Shown here: in pieces, positions 7,740 through 16,120 of the stretch
Numbering within the stretch: position 1 is the stretch's first letter
How the letters are laid out: every line of letters begins with the position of its first letter
Assembly: GCA_905221605.1 (NCBI GenBank)
Contig: CAJNDS010000600.1
Location: 1-42,990, forward strand
Source: Symbiodinium natans
Lineage: Eukaryota > Sar > Dinophyceae > Suessiales > Symbiodiniaceae
Direction: 5' to 3'
DNA: 42,990 bases
Translations under genes and position numbers: made by a program
The notes under the pieces: generated by a model
Seen by the model: the letters and a program-made list of their open reading frames with translations, nothing else
Databases searched by the model: none
Told to the model about the DNA's origin: nothing

Positions 7740-8215
7740 TCGCCTGTCCAGAGAGGCTTCGTCCCCATATAGTTGTGTCTGTCCAGACACACCCACCCCC
7801 CCCTCCCCCCTCCCTCCTGCCGTATTAACGCCCTGATCTCGTCCAGAAAAGGCATCATACTTGTCTGTCCAGACACGACCCGCTCCCCCCCCCCCCTCCC
7901 CCAACTTGTCTGTCCAGACAAGACATGGTGTTTTGTCTGTCCAGACAGGACACCGCCGAAAAACAACTTTCCCTTGTCTGTCCAGACATGTTCTCCTCTG
8001 GTGTCTTGTCCAAACAAGACACCACCGAAAAACAACTTTCCCTTGTCTGTCCAGACATATTATCCTCTGGTGTCTTGTCTGTCCAAACAAGACCCCGCCG
8101 AAAACAAAATTCTCCCTTGTCTGTCCAGACATGTTCTCCTCTGGTGTCTTGTCTGTCCAGACAAGACACCGCCGAAAAAAACTTTCCCTTGTCTGTCCAG
8201 ACAAAGAAGCCCCTA
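7740..8215 (-). repeat. Dyad array 5: TGTC type in inverted orientation
   Basis: Perfect TGTCTGTCCAGACA (the dyad read on the - strand) starts at 7776, 7862, 7907, 7934, 7975, 8044, 8118, 8150 and 8190. From 7916 they sit on a tandem repeat of about 70 nt with two dyads per unit, separated by ACACCGCCGAAAAACAACTT and GTTCTCCTCTGGTGTC. Some copies are extended: 8143-8170 is a 28-nt dyad with 13-bp arms, and 8000-8023 has 10-bp GGTGTCTTGT arms around CCAA. Frames here are repeat shadows. Confidence 0.9.
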
Positions 8216-8310
8216 AACCAGGCCTAAACCCTAAACCCTGAACCATAAATCTTGAACCCCAAACCCTAAACCCCAAATCCCAAACCCTAAACCCTAGACC
8301 CTAAACCCTA
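8216..8310 (-). repeat. Interstitial telomeric patch (CCCTAAA)
   Basis: About ten imperfect CCCTAAA units close the inverted dyad block, in the opposite orientation to the array at 7556-7700. Confidence 0.85.
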
Positions 8311-8560
8311 TAATGTTTCCATGCTATAAATAGATCGATACATATAGCATCATGACTCAAAGCAAAATTTAGATAGATAAATGTATAAATAAATGAACAC
8401 ACACACATATATGTATATATAATATATATATAATATACTAATATTATTAGTATTATATATATAAACAATACTATGTATATTTTGCTGTGCATGTGCACGC
8501 ACTATGTGTCCCCAGATCTTTGGCCCCCAGTTTCAGATAGGTTCAGAGAAGCTATATAGT
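8311..8560. other. AT-rich upstream region of the accessory gene
   Basis: TA-rich simple sequence followed by about 60 nt of mixed sequence before the ATG at 8567. No recognisable promoter motif was identified. Confidence 0.5.
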
Positions 8561-8566
8561 TAAGCT

Positions 8567-9164
8567 ATGCCGACGAACAAGAAGCCTGCTGCTGCAGCTG
8601 CTGTGCTGAAAAAGCCCAGTGCCAAGACAAAAGAGGCCCAGACAAAAGAGGAGGTCCTTGAAAACATGGACGCTGACCATGACGAGGGCGAACACGGTGA
8701 AGAGGAGGAAAGAACAGAGGACCCCTTGGTCGACCCACAGGAGAAGCTTGCCAAGGCTGTCACCAAGTACCCCTTTACACTCAAGAACGTGAAGAAGCAC
8801 ACAGATTTGATGGAGGCTCGGGGATGGAGTGCGACTGAGCTGCACGAGGCATTCAGGAAGTTGAAGCCCGCCGAGCAACAGGCTCTTTGGAAACTAGGTG
8901 GATGAGGACTTTAAGAAGTTGACGAATGGCTCTGGTGCCACGAACAAGAAGCACGAGTTCTTACGTGGGTGGCTCAGCGACGGCTGCTCCGTGGGCCCGA
9001 GCTTTCGCAAAGCTCAGTTGGCCTTTGAGGCCCTGGACCGGCACAAGACAGAGGTGCAGTGGATCTCGTGGAAGCAGGTGTGCAAGAAGTTCGGCAAGAA
9101 AGAAGCACTTCAGAGACTCGAGAACGGATCGTTGAAATACAGACGGTCACCGTCAGACACGAGG
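8567..9164 (+). CDS. Lys-rich accessory protein, N-terminal segments (frame shifts once)
   Basis: Opens MPTNKKPAAAAAVLKKPSAK, then an acidic stretch (EEVLENMDADHDEGEHGEEEE) and a helical block with ELHEAFRKLKPAEQQALW. That frame stops at 8903-8905. A second frame, overlapping at about 8898, continues with KKHEFLRGWLSDG, WISWKQVCKKFGKKEALQRL and SLKYRRSPSDTR. The pattern (helical block, LRGWL, then G+KEAL+RLE+GS+K+RR and DTR) matches my memory of a multi-copy Symbiodinium-type family, not checked by search. The shift at 8895-8900 leaves no room for an ordinary intron, so it is either a one-base indel or an unusual splice. Starts at the ATG at 8567. Probably continues into the segment at 9315. 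Confidence 0.6.
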
Positions 9165-9314
9165 CTTTGCTTGAATTATAAGAGGCTTCTTTTCTTATAT
9201 ATTATACTCATACCTAAACCCTAAACCCTAAACCCTAAACCCTAAACCCTAAACCCTAAACCCTATATGGGGAGCAATGTCTTTTGAGTTTGAAGAAACC
9301 AGCCAAGGAATTTT
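9165..9314 (+). repeat. Probable intron containing a CCCTAAA telomeric run
   Basis: Between two coding segments of the accessory gene lies a TA-rich stretch and then seven perfect CCCTAAA units (about 9214-9266). A 9-nt direct repeat, TCAGACACG, flanks the tract at 9153-9161 and 9322-9330. Intron status is inferred from the coding segments on both sides; the exact splice sites were not resolved. Confidence 0.6.
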
Positions 9315-9992
9315 TTGGAGTTCAGACACGTGCAAGAAAGCTTCTCGCATGAGCACGTCAAGAAGAGAAAGACCCAGGTGGAAACCGAGGGTGGCAAGGT
9401 GGACAAGAAACTCTTGCACGACATGGAGGGCCTGAAGATCGAGGATGTGACGGCCGAGGACTTCGAGATGCAGACCGCCCTGGAGAGCATGGAGGTGGAC
9501 GAGGATGTGAAGAACTTGATCCTGACCAAGATCGGAGCGACTGAGGGCAGCTCTGGGGCTTCCTCTTCCAGCTCCTCCTCAGAGAAAAAGAAGAAGAAGA
9601 AGCTCAAAGTGAAGATCTTGAAGAAAGCTTCGAAGGACAGCTCGACCAGATCTAGTGAGAAAGACTGGGAGAAAACCTCCCAGCTGGGAGATGCTGACGG
9701 CAAGCCCGAGTTCAAGAGCAAGATCGACAGCTTTCTGCAGGAGATCCAGAAGGACACTGACTTTTTCAAGGCCTTGAACCTTGAGAAGGCCGACGCCGAC
9801 GAGAAGACCTTCGTGAAGAAGACCCAGACCTCTTTGGAAGGTGCCTTGCAGACCCTTCAAAAAGCCCGCAAAACCCTGAAGCTTGAGGAGGTGAAGGAGG
9901 CCCTGGTGGCCGGCTTGAATGCCCTCAAAAAGAGCAAGACGGCGAAGGCCATGGATTGCTGCAAGGACAAGAAGAGGAAGAGCAAGGACTGA
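9315..9992 (+). CDS. Lys-rich accessory protein, C-terminal segment
   Basis: Long open frame of about 220 codons ending TGA at 9990-9992. Order: RHVQESFSHEHVKKRKTQVE; an acidic helix (IEDVTAEDFEMQTALESMEV); a Ser tract followed by KKKKKKLKVKILKKASK; two predicted helical blocks (SKIDSFLQEIQKDTDFFKAL and TSLEGALQTLQKARKTLK); and a basic tail ending KKRKSKD. It has the same composition as the preceding segment and is probably the same gene after the telomere-bearing intron. The architecture (acidic, Ser, Lys-rich, coiled helices) fits a nucleic-acid-associated helper encoded beside a transposase; this role is inferred. No enzyme motif is seen. Confidence 0.7.
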   Translation: MEFRHVQESFSHEHVKKRKTQVETEGGKVDKKLLHDMEGLKIEDVTAEDFEMQTALESMEVDEDVKNLILTKIGATEGSSGASSSSSSSEKKKKKKLKVKILKKASKDSSTRSSEKDWEKTSQLGDADGKPEFKSKIDSFLQEIQKDTDFFKALNLEKADADEKTFVKKTQTSLEGALQTLQKARKTLKLEEVKEALVAGLNALKKSKTAKAMDCCKDKKRKSKD

Positions 9993-10146
9993 CTGAGGCC
10001 ACTGAAGATCGGCCAGAGATCGGTTTTGGCATCTAGCTTAGACCCTCGACATTTTAATTTACTGTACAGCTTCCTCCCGAGGACCGCTAGATCTGCCAGT
10101 ATAGGTTTATCTGAAGCTTGCAAGCCGAAAATTGGCCACATATTAC

Positions 10147-10219
10147 TGGCTGGACAGCCACGCTAAAACATCAATGGCTGGACAGCCATGCGAAAAAGTA
10201 TCAATGGCTGGAACAGCCA
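10147..10219 (+). repeat. Dyad array 6a: TGGC type
   Basis: TGGCTGGACAGCCA starts at 10147 and 10175; a third copy at 10205 has one extra base in the centre. Here the third-position pair is G-C. Confidence 0.9.
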
Positions 10220-10420
10220 CATGTATGGTATTTCTGGTTTGGTTGATTTTTCATTTGCTCTTGAAATATTATGTTGATTACTGTTTGCACGTATCGTGTC
10301 TGCTATTCTACTAGGATATATCAAGTATTGTATCTCTTAATGTTTTCTTTTTATACAAATATATACTCTTGCTAACAGTCTATATTGAAACCTGAAATGT
10401 GTGTATATGTATGTGCACAT

Positions 10421-10451
<31 letters not shown>

Positions 10452-10677
10452 GTCTGTGTGTGTTATCTTAAGTAGATGTGAGAAATAAATTATATTAATA
10501 TAGTGTTTTCTTTGTATGCAATATACCATTTATAGTGCTACACAAATGTGCAATTTATGTTACATCGTTATATATATATATATACTGATAAACTGGCTAT
10601 TGTGTGATATCCACTTTTGCTCTGCTCTTATACACATGCATGCTAGCTTGTTTTTTAAAACATTTTTTAAGCATCAA

Positions 10678-10719
10678 TGGCTGGGCAGCCACGCTAAAAC
10701 ATCAATGGCTGGACAGCCA
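10678..10719 (+). repeat. Dyad array 6b: TGGC type
   Basis: Copies at 10678 (GG centre) and 10706 (GA centre), each with ACATCAA before and CACGCTAAAA or CACCTGG after. The unit context is shared with the cluster 500 nt upstream. Confidence 0.9.
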
Positions 10720-10833
10720 CCTGGTCTATGCTTTAAACTAGTTGCTGTCAAGTCTGGAGAAAAAAAGTCGCAGTTTTGGCCCCGCGGTGAAGGTTTTTAG
10801 CTTGACACAGAAAAGTCCACCTTGCTGAGCTTC

Positions 10834-11166
10834 ATGGCCCCACCCATGGACGAGAAGCTGGAGACGACCGAGGAAATGAGAATCCGCAAGCGAGGCGACT
10901 TTGTCTCGAGTTTGATCTCCAAGCACCCAGCCCTGGACTTTGACTTTGTGCACAGCTTGTTTACCGTCGAGGACATGGTGGGCTCTACACCGAAACGGGC
11001 CTGGGAGAAGAAGGCCGGAAAAGCCAGGCAACTGTGCAGAGCATTGCAGGAGTTGTTGAGCTAGTGGCAGCCGGTGTCTCTTCAGAGAAGACGAACATAT
11101 GGGCTTTAATTAACCACTGCATGCATGCAGACAATGAGAAATTCATGAAAAAGTACGGTTCTGAGA
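10834..11166 (+). CDS. N-terminal exons of the transposase gene or a separate small gene
   Basis: From ATG 10834: MAPPMDEKLETTEEMRIRKR, ISKHPALDFDFVHSLFTVED, then a basic helix (RAWEKKAGKARQLCRALQEL), stopping at 11062-11064. A second open piece in another frame, about 11090-11180, reads TNIWALINHCMHADNEKF and ends in TGA, probably as a further exon. Codon use matches the neighbours. No domain is recognised. Position directly upstream of the transposase exons, on the same strand, suggests one transcript, the gap at 11201-11328 being filled with AGGC-type dyads. Confidence 0.45.
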
Positions 11167-11200
11167 GCATGCTGTTGCATTGAGTCATACTCTAGTTCAC

Positions 11201-11328
11201 AGGCTGGACAGCCTCATGCATGCAAGGTCGATGCAGAGCAGTCAAAGGCTGGACAGCCTAGACGGGCATGTATAGCTTAAAGGCTGGACAGCCTCGAGGG
11301 ATGAAAGCTGTCAATGGCTGGACTGCCA
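11201..11328 (+). repeat. Dyad array 7: AGGC type
   Basis: AGGCTGGACAGCCT starts at 11201, 11246 and 11281. Both the first and third base pairs differ from the TGTC type and both are compensated. A degenerate TGGC copy follows at 11315. The block lies between coding segments of the transposase region. Confidence 0.9.
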
Positions 11329-11408
11329 CTATATGACTTGTAAATTTATAAGCATGCATGAAAGAATCTATATACAGCCATGTATGGGCTCTAGTGTGTT
11401 TTGCAAAT

Positions 11409-13579
11409 ATGACGAAAAGAAAAAGAGCCTCTGCAAGGCTGGATGCCATGGAACCCTCGCCCATGGGACTGATGATGCTCCGGGATTTCGCTGAAGGCAA
11501 GATGCCGGCCAGCAAGCTGCAGGAATACGCCCATGCTGCCGTGAAGAGTGGTGTCTTGTTCGAATGTGTATATTTTTCGTTTGGCTGTAGACATATGCAT
11601 TAATATAAGGTGCAAATGCTCCTGACTTGGCCAAGATGGCTCAATTGGGAGCATATGGCAATTCAAGCCAGAACGCCCACAGAGATCTGATGAAATTCGC
11701 CTTCAGCAATGTGATGGCCCCCAGACTGACCTTCGTCGAGACCAACGTTTCCTTTAGAGATTTGGCCGCTGGTGAAAGGAAAGTGACCCCCAAGAACGTG
11801 CCTGTGCTGCTGCTCGGCAGGCATCACTGAAATAGTTTGAACTAGTTGAATCAGCAGCTGCATGATTTGAATAAACGACTTAACTGACTATTTTTCATTG
11901 AGGCTCCCTCATCTGTGGATCGAGTCCCTCGACAAAGGCGGTGTGCTTGAAAGTATTACAGCCAGTACGTCAGCATTGAAGCAGTATTGGTCAGAAGTGA
12001 ACTTCAAGAGCCCCCAGATGAAGGACCCTTTTTGGAAAACTTTCTCCGTCCAGAAGGAGCTGCCAATACCACTTTTGATACATGGTGACCATGCCAGTTT
12101 TTCTGAAACTGACAGCATGCTGGTGGTCAGCATTCGCTGCCTCATATCGGACAGGTCGATTAAGAGCTCCGAGCTGCTGCTTGCTTGCCTGCCGAAAGAT
12201 GCCAACGCTGGTTCTTGGACAGCCTTGTGGAAGGAACTCGCTGCCAGTCTGAGTGCACTGGCTGCAGGCAAGCATCCAGACGGCAAGCCTTTGAGGCGAT
12301 GTGTGTTGATGGCTGTGGCTGGGGATCTGGAATTCTTTGCCCAAGAGTTTGGATGGCCCACTGCCTTGAGCAACCAGCCGTGTCCTTACTGTAAGGCGGA
12401 CAACCTCTTCAACAAGGACAAAGAGGTGGCACCGTTCAACGACTTCCGCCCATGTGCTGCATGGAGGGGCATGCTCAAGGCCCCACCAAGCAACGGTCAC
12501 CTCTTGTTCAGTGTCCCCGGAGTGAATGCCTGGAGCCTGAAACTGGACCTACTTCACATGGTAGACTTGGGGTGCAGTGCATCTGGGCTTCGATCTTGGT
12601 GGTCTAGACTTTCCCTGAGTACATAATACGATTTTCTGATATATACATATATATATATATAGATGGAATTGATGATCGACTATAGATGTACTATATGTAC
12701 ATCTGACAGTCAGGCACACCTGTTCGGGAACCTGCTCTACGACTTGGTGCAGGACGAGCTCCCTGGTTCTTCTTGTTTAGAGAGGATGGCTGCACTGAAT
12801 GCTTTGCCGCTAGGCTATATTATATTGTCTGTGGCCCGGGCTTAAGCTGCAGGGTGTCGCATTTTCGTTTTTCTATATAGCTGCTGAGGATCATGGAAAC
12901 ATATGTTGAGCTGGGAATCCCTGCCAATCGCAGAATTCCCAAGATCGCCAAGACCAACCTCGTGGGGGCCTCTGACTACCCGTGCCTGCTGCACATCAAG
13001 GGCCGGAAGATCAGGGATTTTGCCGATGTGGCTGTTTCCTGGATGCATGGTAAAATATCTTATCTAAATGTGCACACATTTACTCCCAACCTTTGACATA
13101 ATTTTTAGGTTGTGCTGGCGAACAAGTTCACGGGGACGGAAGAGGGACGACACAGAGCAGAAGCTTGCAAGGCAATGAAAACTCTGTATGATTTGGCTGA
13201 TCGGAAAGAATGGTTCTGGAGCAGCAAGAACCACGAGAAATTTGACAAGGCCGCGCATGCCTTTCTGTCCCACTATGCATACCTGGCCAAGGCTGCATTT
13301 CGCAAAGGCAAGACGAGATACAGCATCGTGCAGAAGTTCCACTTGTTGGCCCATTTTCCTGAGCAGTGCAGATGGGCCACACCCAGAACATGTTGGACAT
13401 ACGGCCCGGAGAGTTTTATGTCCATAGTGAAAAGGATAGCTAGCAGCTGTGATCGTGGAACTGCCGCCTGGCAGGTACCTGAAAAGGTTTGCAGCAAATT
13501 CGCCTTGTTTCATGACTTGATCCTGAAGGGATGGCTTGACATGGATCAGGAAGATTCAAAGAGACTTTTGAACTTATAG
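11409..13579 (+). CDS. Tnp2-like (Transposase_21 / CACTA-type) DDE transposase, multi-exon
   Basis: Exons in order: 11409 to about 11555 (MTKRKRASARLDAMEPS onward); about 11612-11810 (LAKMAQLGAYGNSSQNAHRD); about 11905-12578; 12714 to about 12790; about 12890-13050; about 13110-13579. Motifs, with the inferred catalytic acid first: IHGDHASF (Asp at 12087), AGDLEFF (Asp at 12324), CPYC zinc knuckle (about 12381-12392), LDLLHMVDLG (about 12546-12575), and PRTCWTYGPESFM (Glu at 13409). Plant Tnp2 proteins have the same order: an early Asp, Asp then C-x2-C, an LDVMHIEKN-type motif, and a late PFERFM-type Glu. The intron 12579-12713 starts GC and ends CAG; splicing gives DLGCSAHLFGNLLYDL in frame. 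Other joins are approximate (one candidate also uses a GC donor near 11812). Frames look intact within exons, so this may be active or recently active. Function in transposition of the surrounding element is inferred. Confidence 0.75.
12579..12713 (+). other. Non-canonical GC-AG intron in the transposase
   Basis: 135-nt gap that begins GCATCTGG and ends GACAGTCAG. Using these borders restores an uninterrupted frame across a conserved-looking helix. The interior is TA-rich with a short ATATAT run. GC donors are well known in dinoflagellates, which supports the organism call. Confidence 0.65.
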
Positions 13580-13599
13580 GTTGTCAAACGATGTCTCAA

Positions 13600-13788
13600 T
13601 GCCTGGACAGGCAGGATCTGGGCAATGTCTGGACAGACATGTTGTGTCTTAATGCTTGGACAGGCAGGTCATGGTGTCTGGAATAGAGATCGAGAAAAAA
13701 TGCCTGGAGAGGCAGCTCTCATGCAATAGCCTGGACATGAGAAAATCATGCATGGACAGGCGGTTAATGGGTAATGTCTGGACAGACA
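13600..13788 (+). repeat. Dyad array 8: mixed TGCC and TGTC after the transposase
   Basis: Perfect copies at 13600 (TGCC), 13626 (TGTC) and 13775 (TGTC); decayed copies at 13653 and 13701. The cluster starts 21 nt after the transposase stop codon. Its mix of types resembles array 1 at the opposite end of the element. Confidence 0.85.
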
Positions 13789-13885
13789 GGCAGCTCACCA
13801 ATCAATGATCGTATATAATATAACATAATGTAACACATATATATATAATATAATCATGTATCTTGTTTTTTTCTGTTTTGGTTGG

Positions 13886-14127
13886 TTTTCAATCTTGAAA
13901 AAAATCTTGAATTTTCGTTTTTGGTTGGTTTTCAATCTTGAAAAAAATCTTGAATTTTAAAAATCTGCGCTTGATTTTTGAAAAAAAACATAGAATTTCG
14001 ATCTTGAAAAAAATCTTGAATTTTCATTTGTTATCGTCTCAATTTCAACGAAATCCCCAAAAATCAAGAACTTGAAAAAATCTTGAATTTTTTGCTTTTT
14101 CAAGCTCCGCTTGAAAAAATCAAGTGC
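13886..14127 (-). repeat. Right subterminal repeat zone
   Basis: Four or more copies of AATCTTGAAAAAAATCTTGAA with GCGCTTGATTTTT-type partners, the same vocabulary as 304-545. Several copies read in the same direction at both ends, so the zones are not simply extended inverted termini. Confidence 0.75.
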
Positions 14128-14159
14128 GCTTGATTTTTTTCAAGTGTGGAGCCTATGGG
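14128..14159 (-). repeat. Right terminal inverted repeat of the large element
   Basis: Ends AGTGTGGAGCCTATGGG, the inverse of the left end with one mismatch in 32. Outside it the sequence changes at once to GC-balanced DNA (TTTTGTAGGGC). Confidence 0.9.
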
Positions 14160-15395
14160 TTTTGTAGGGCTTCTAAGCTTATGAGGTTGATTGTAACCCT
14201 ACAGCCTTGTCGTCTCACTTAAACACAAGTGAAACACAGCATTTTGAGGAAAGCCCAGCAACACGCAGAGCCCAAGGTTTCCTCGGAACAGAGAGCAAAG
14301 GGGTTAGGGTTTAGGGTTCCCGGTTGACATTCAACCCGAATTAACCCCTAATTGATGCCCAGTCGAGAGTGTGCAAAAGTCGCCAGATGCACTCGGCAGC
14401 GGAGGCAAGCACAGCCGGCGAGCCTGAGAAAGACATGAGACTTATTAAGCCCTAAACCCCAAGTGCTGCATTAATTATTTGCACCGACATCAACTTCTGC
14501 CCAACACACCCCATTCCACACTTTCAAGCTTGACCTTGTTCAGACATGCTCTTGAGCTGAGCCATCTTCTCGGCAGCATTTTTGCAATTTGTCTATGCTG
14601 AAAGACCCAAACATAACCCATAGCAGCATCAACATCGAGGCCCTCGGCCTGAATTTCTTGCCACGGTTCCTTTCTCTACTTCGGGCTCTTTCTGTGTCTG
14701 AGCAGCTTCTGGCTGCTATTCTGGACGAGGAGGTCGGTCGCAGGTATTCTCAGGGGCACGACCAAAGCAGCATTTGCGGAAGATCATGCGTAGGAGCGCG
14801 CACTCTCAGCTTGAGACTTTCTCCGGATAGAGATACGGCACCGTCCTTTTTGCCACAAACCCTGAATCAGCATAGAACACCCTTCGAGCCAGCGCATCTG
14901 CGCGGAACGTGGGCAGTCAAGTCAGCTTGGAGTCCGTAGCAACGCAAAGACTGTGACAAGCGTTTAGGCCATTTAGGGCCTTTTAGGGATGCGGGAGTCT
15001 AGAACTGCAATGTGACAATGTGCCACGACCGAGGCTGAGTCAGGAGAAATACGTCATGCCGAAGCCTCTCAGACCCAGTGGAGTCCATGAAGACAGCAAG
15101 AGACTGTCGTCTCAGTTCCACTTACGGTTGAAACTCCAAAGGTCGGAAACATTCCCGAGTCATCATATGCCACGATGGTTCATGGTCCTTTTCAAAATGT
15201 CCCCTTTCACTCAATCCACTAGAGCTACAACATACAAACCTCTCAGCCTCTCATACGCTCTACCTCAAGCCGCGCTGCCCAGCTTCATCCCCCTCACATG
15301 TCACAAACCAGGTTTGAGATAAAGGAGCTTCCGAAGGATTAAATAATTCAAATGTCGCAAAAAACTCTTGGGATCCCGAGAAAGGAATTACATCG
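14160..15395. other. Right flank, no convincing gene
   Basis: Mixed-composition DNA with one short TTTAGGG patch near 14304. Two modest open frames (14589-14939 and 15020-15322) show no recognisable domain and no codon bias like the element's genes. I see no other structure. Confidence 0.5.
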
Positions 15396-15397
15396 CT

Positions 15398-15545
15398 TAC
15401 ATTCGACGCCTCAGTGACATGATTTAATTAAGGTGTTGGGACGATTCAAACGATGTAAATGATAAAAGGGATCTAAATGGAATTGTATCGTTTAAAGCCG
15501 ACACCTCTATTAAATAACTTAACTGAGGTGCTGAACTTAAACGAT
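15398..15545. repeat. Imperfect foldback repeat
   Basis: CGCCTCAGTGACATGATTTA at 15398-15440 pairs imperfectly with AACTTAACTGAGGTGCTG at 15500-15545; the interior contains further ACGATGTAAA/TTTAAACGAT complementarity. Probably an old small foldback transposon. Confidence 0.5.
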
Positions 15546-15558
15546 GTGGTTGGGGTCG

Positions 15559-15628
15559 ATTAAGTCGTGTAAATCCGGCACCCCTATAAAAATGATGTAC
15601 TTGAGTCGTCGGATTTACACGACTTAAT
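15559..15628. mobile_element. Small 70-bp foldback element
   Basis: Perfect 19-bp inverted repeat: 15559-15577 (ATTAAGTCGTGTAAATCCG) with 15610-15628, loop of 32 nt. It sits immediately beside the imperfect foldback at 15398-15545 and shares its ACG-rich vocabulary, so the two may be parts of one element. Confidence 0.7.
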
Positions 15629-15723
15629 TAATTAATGTGTATATATATATATATACGGAACCCAATCCCACCACAAACGCGCGGACACAACCCTAGTTTG
15701 GGGTCTGGGGCTAAACCCTAGAC

Positions 15724-15806
15724 CCTATAAACCCTAAACCCTAAACCCTAAACCCTAAACCCTAAACCCTAAACCCTAAACCCTAAACCCTAAACCCTAA
15801 ACCCTC
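15724..15806 (-). repeat. Interstitial telomeric array, CCCTAAA
   Basis: About eleven tandem perfect CCCTAAA units. A TTTAGGG array follows at 15904, so the pair is arranged C-strand then G-strand. Confidence 0.95.
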
Positions 15807-15903
15807 AAGAATCAGACAGCAAACCCTTTGAACCGAGAACCGATACACTCTCAGAGCCGCACGGGAAGAGGTAATCGGAGCCTCAAATTCCAGGCTACAA
15901 GGA

Positions 15904-16120
15904 GGTTTAGGGTTTAGGGTTTAGGGTTTAGGGTTTAGGGTTTAGGGTTAGGGTTGAGGGTTTGAGGGTTTAGGGTTTGGGGTTTATAGGGTTTAGGGGT
16001 TGAGGGGTTTAGCGTTTATAGGTTTCTGGACCTCCTGGGGTTTACAGGGTTTAGAGGGTTGATAGGTTTTAGAGAAGGTTGATAGGGCTTATAGGGCCTG
16101 CAAGGCTTTTGCGGATTAGG
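15904..16120 (+). repeat. Interstitial telomeric array decaying into TTTAGGG-like DNA
   Basis: Six or seven clean TTTAGGG units (15904-15950) grade into GGTTGAGGG and TTTATAGGG variants over the next 170 nt. Confidence 0.85.

Larger units (their letters stand above)
9993..10820. other. Intergenic region with TGGC-type dyads and AT-rich core
   Basis: Contains two dyad clusters (10147-10219 and 10678-10719) around an AT-rich core of about 430 nt with a TA microsatellite (10420-10445). Apparent frames inside it run through the dyads and microsatellite and are not credible genes. It separates the accessory gene from the transposase. Confidence 0.6.
272..14159 (+). mobile_element. Giant CACTA/Tnp2-like DNA transposon (about 13.9 kb) with terminal inverted repeats
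   Basis: Seen: the segment begins CCCATAGGCTCCA and ends with its reverse complement. The two 32-nt ends (272-303, 14128-14159) differ at one base. Both ends continue into A/T-rich subterminal zones built from CTTGAAAAAATCTTGAA-like motifs. All good coding segments between the ends lie on + and the last is a transposase. About fifty 14-nt dyads occur only between the ends. Known: CACTA/EnSpm elements have short inverted termini, repetitive subterminal binding sites for an accessory protein, and a Tnp2 transposase. Inferred: one large, possibly autonomous element carrying a second nested element at 3673-6517. Odd: no clear target duplication (left flank ends ATT, right flank begins TTT, so at best a decayed 3-nt copy), and telomere-like arrays occur inside it. 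The ends do not read CACTA, so superfamily placement rests on the protein. Confidence 0.8.

Noticed and set aside
7695-8276. 193-codon minus-strand frame and several overlapping + frames
   Set aside because: They follow the tandem dyad repeat (LDRQ, SVQT peptides) in every frame.
1004-13788. Interpretation of the dyads as a CRISPR array
   Set aside because: Spacing is irregular, spacers are themselves repeated, the unit is only 14 nt, and the surrounding genes have introns.
272-14159. A clear target-site duplication for the large element
   Set aside because: ATT on the left versus TTT on the right is too weak, and no longer direct repeat flanks the ends.
14589-15322. Two + frames of 116 and 100 codons as genes
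   Set aside because: No domain, no codon bias like neighbouring exons, no conserved-looking pattern.
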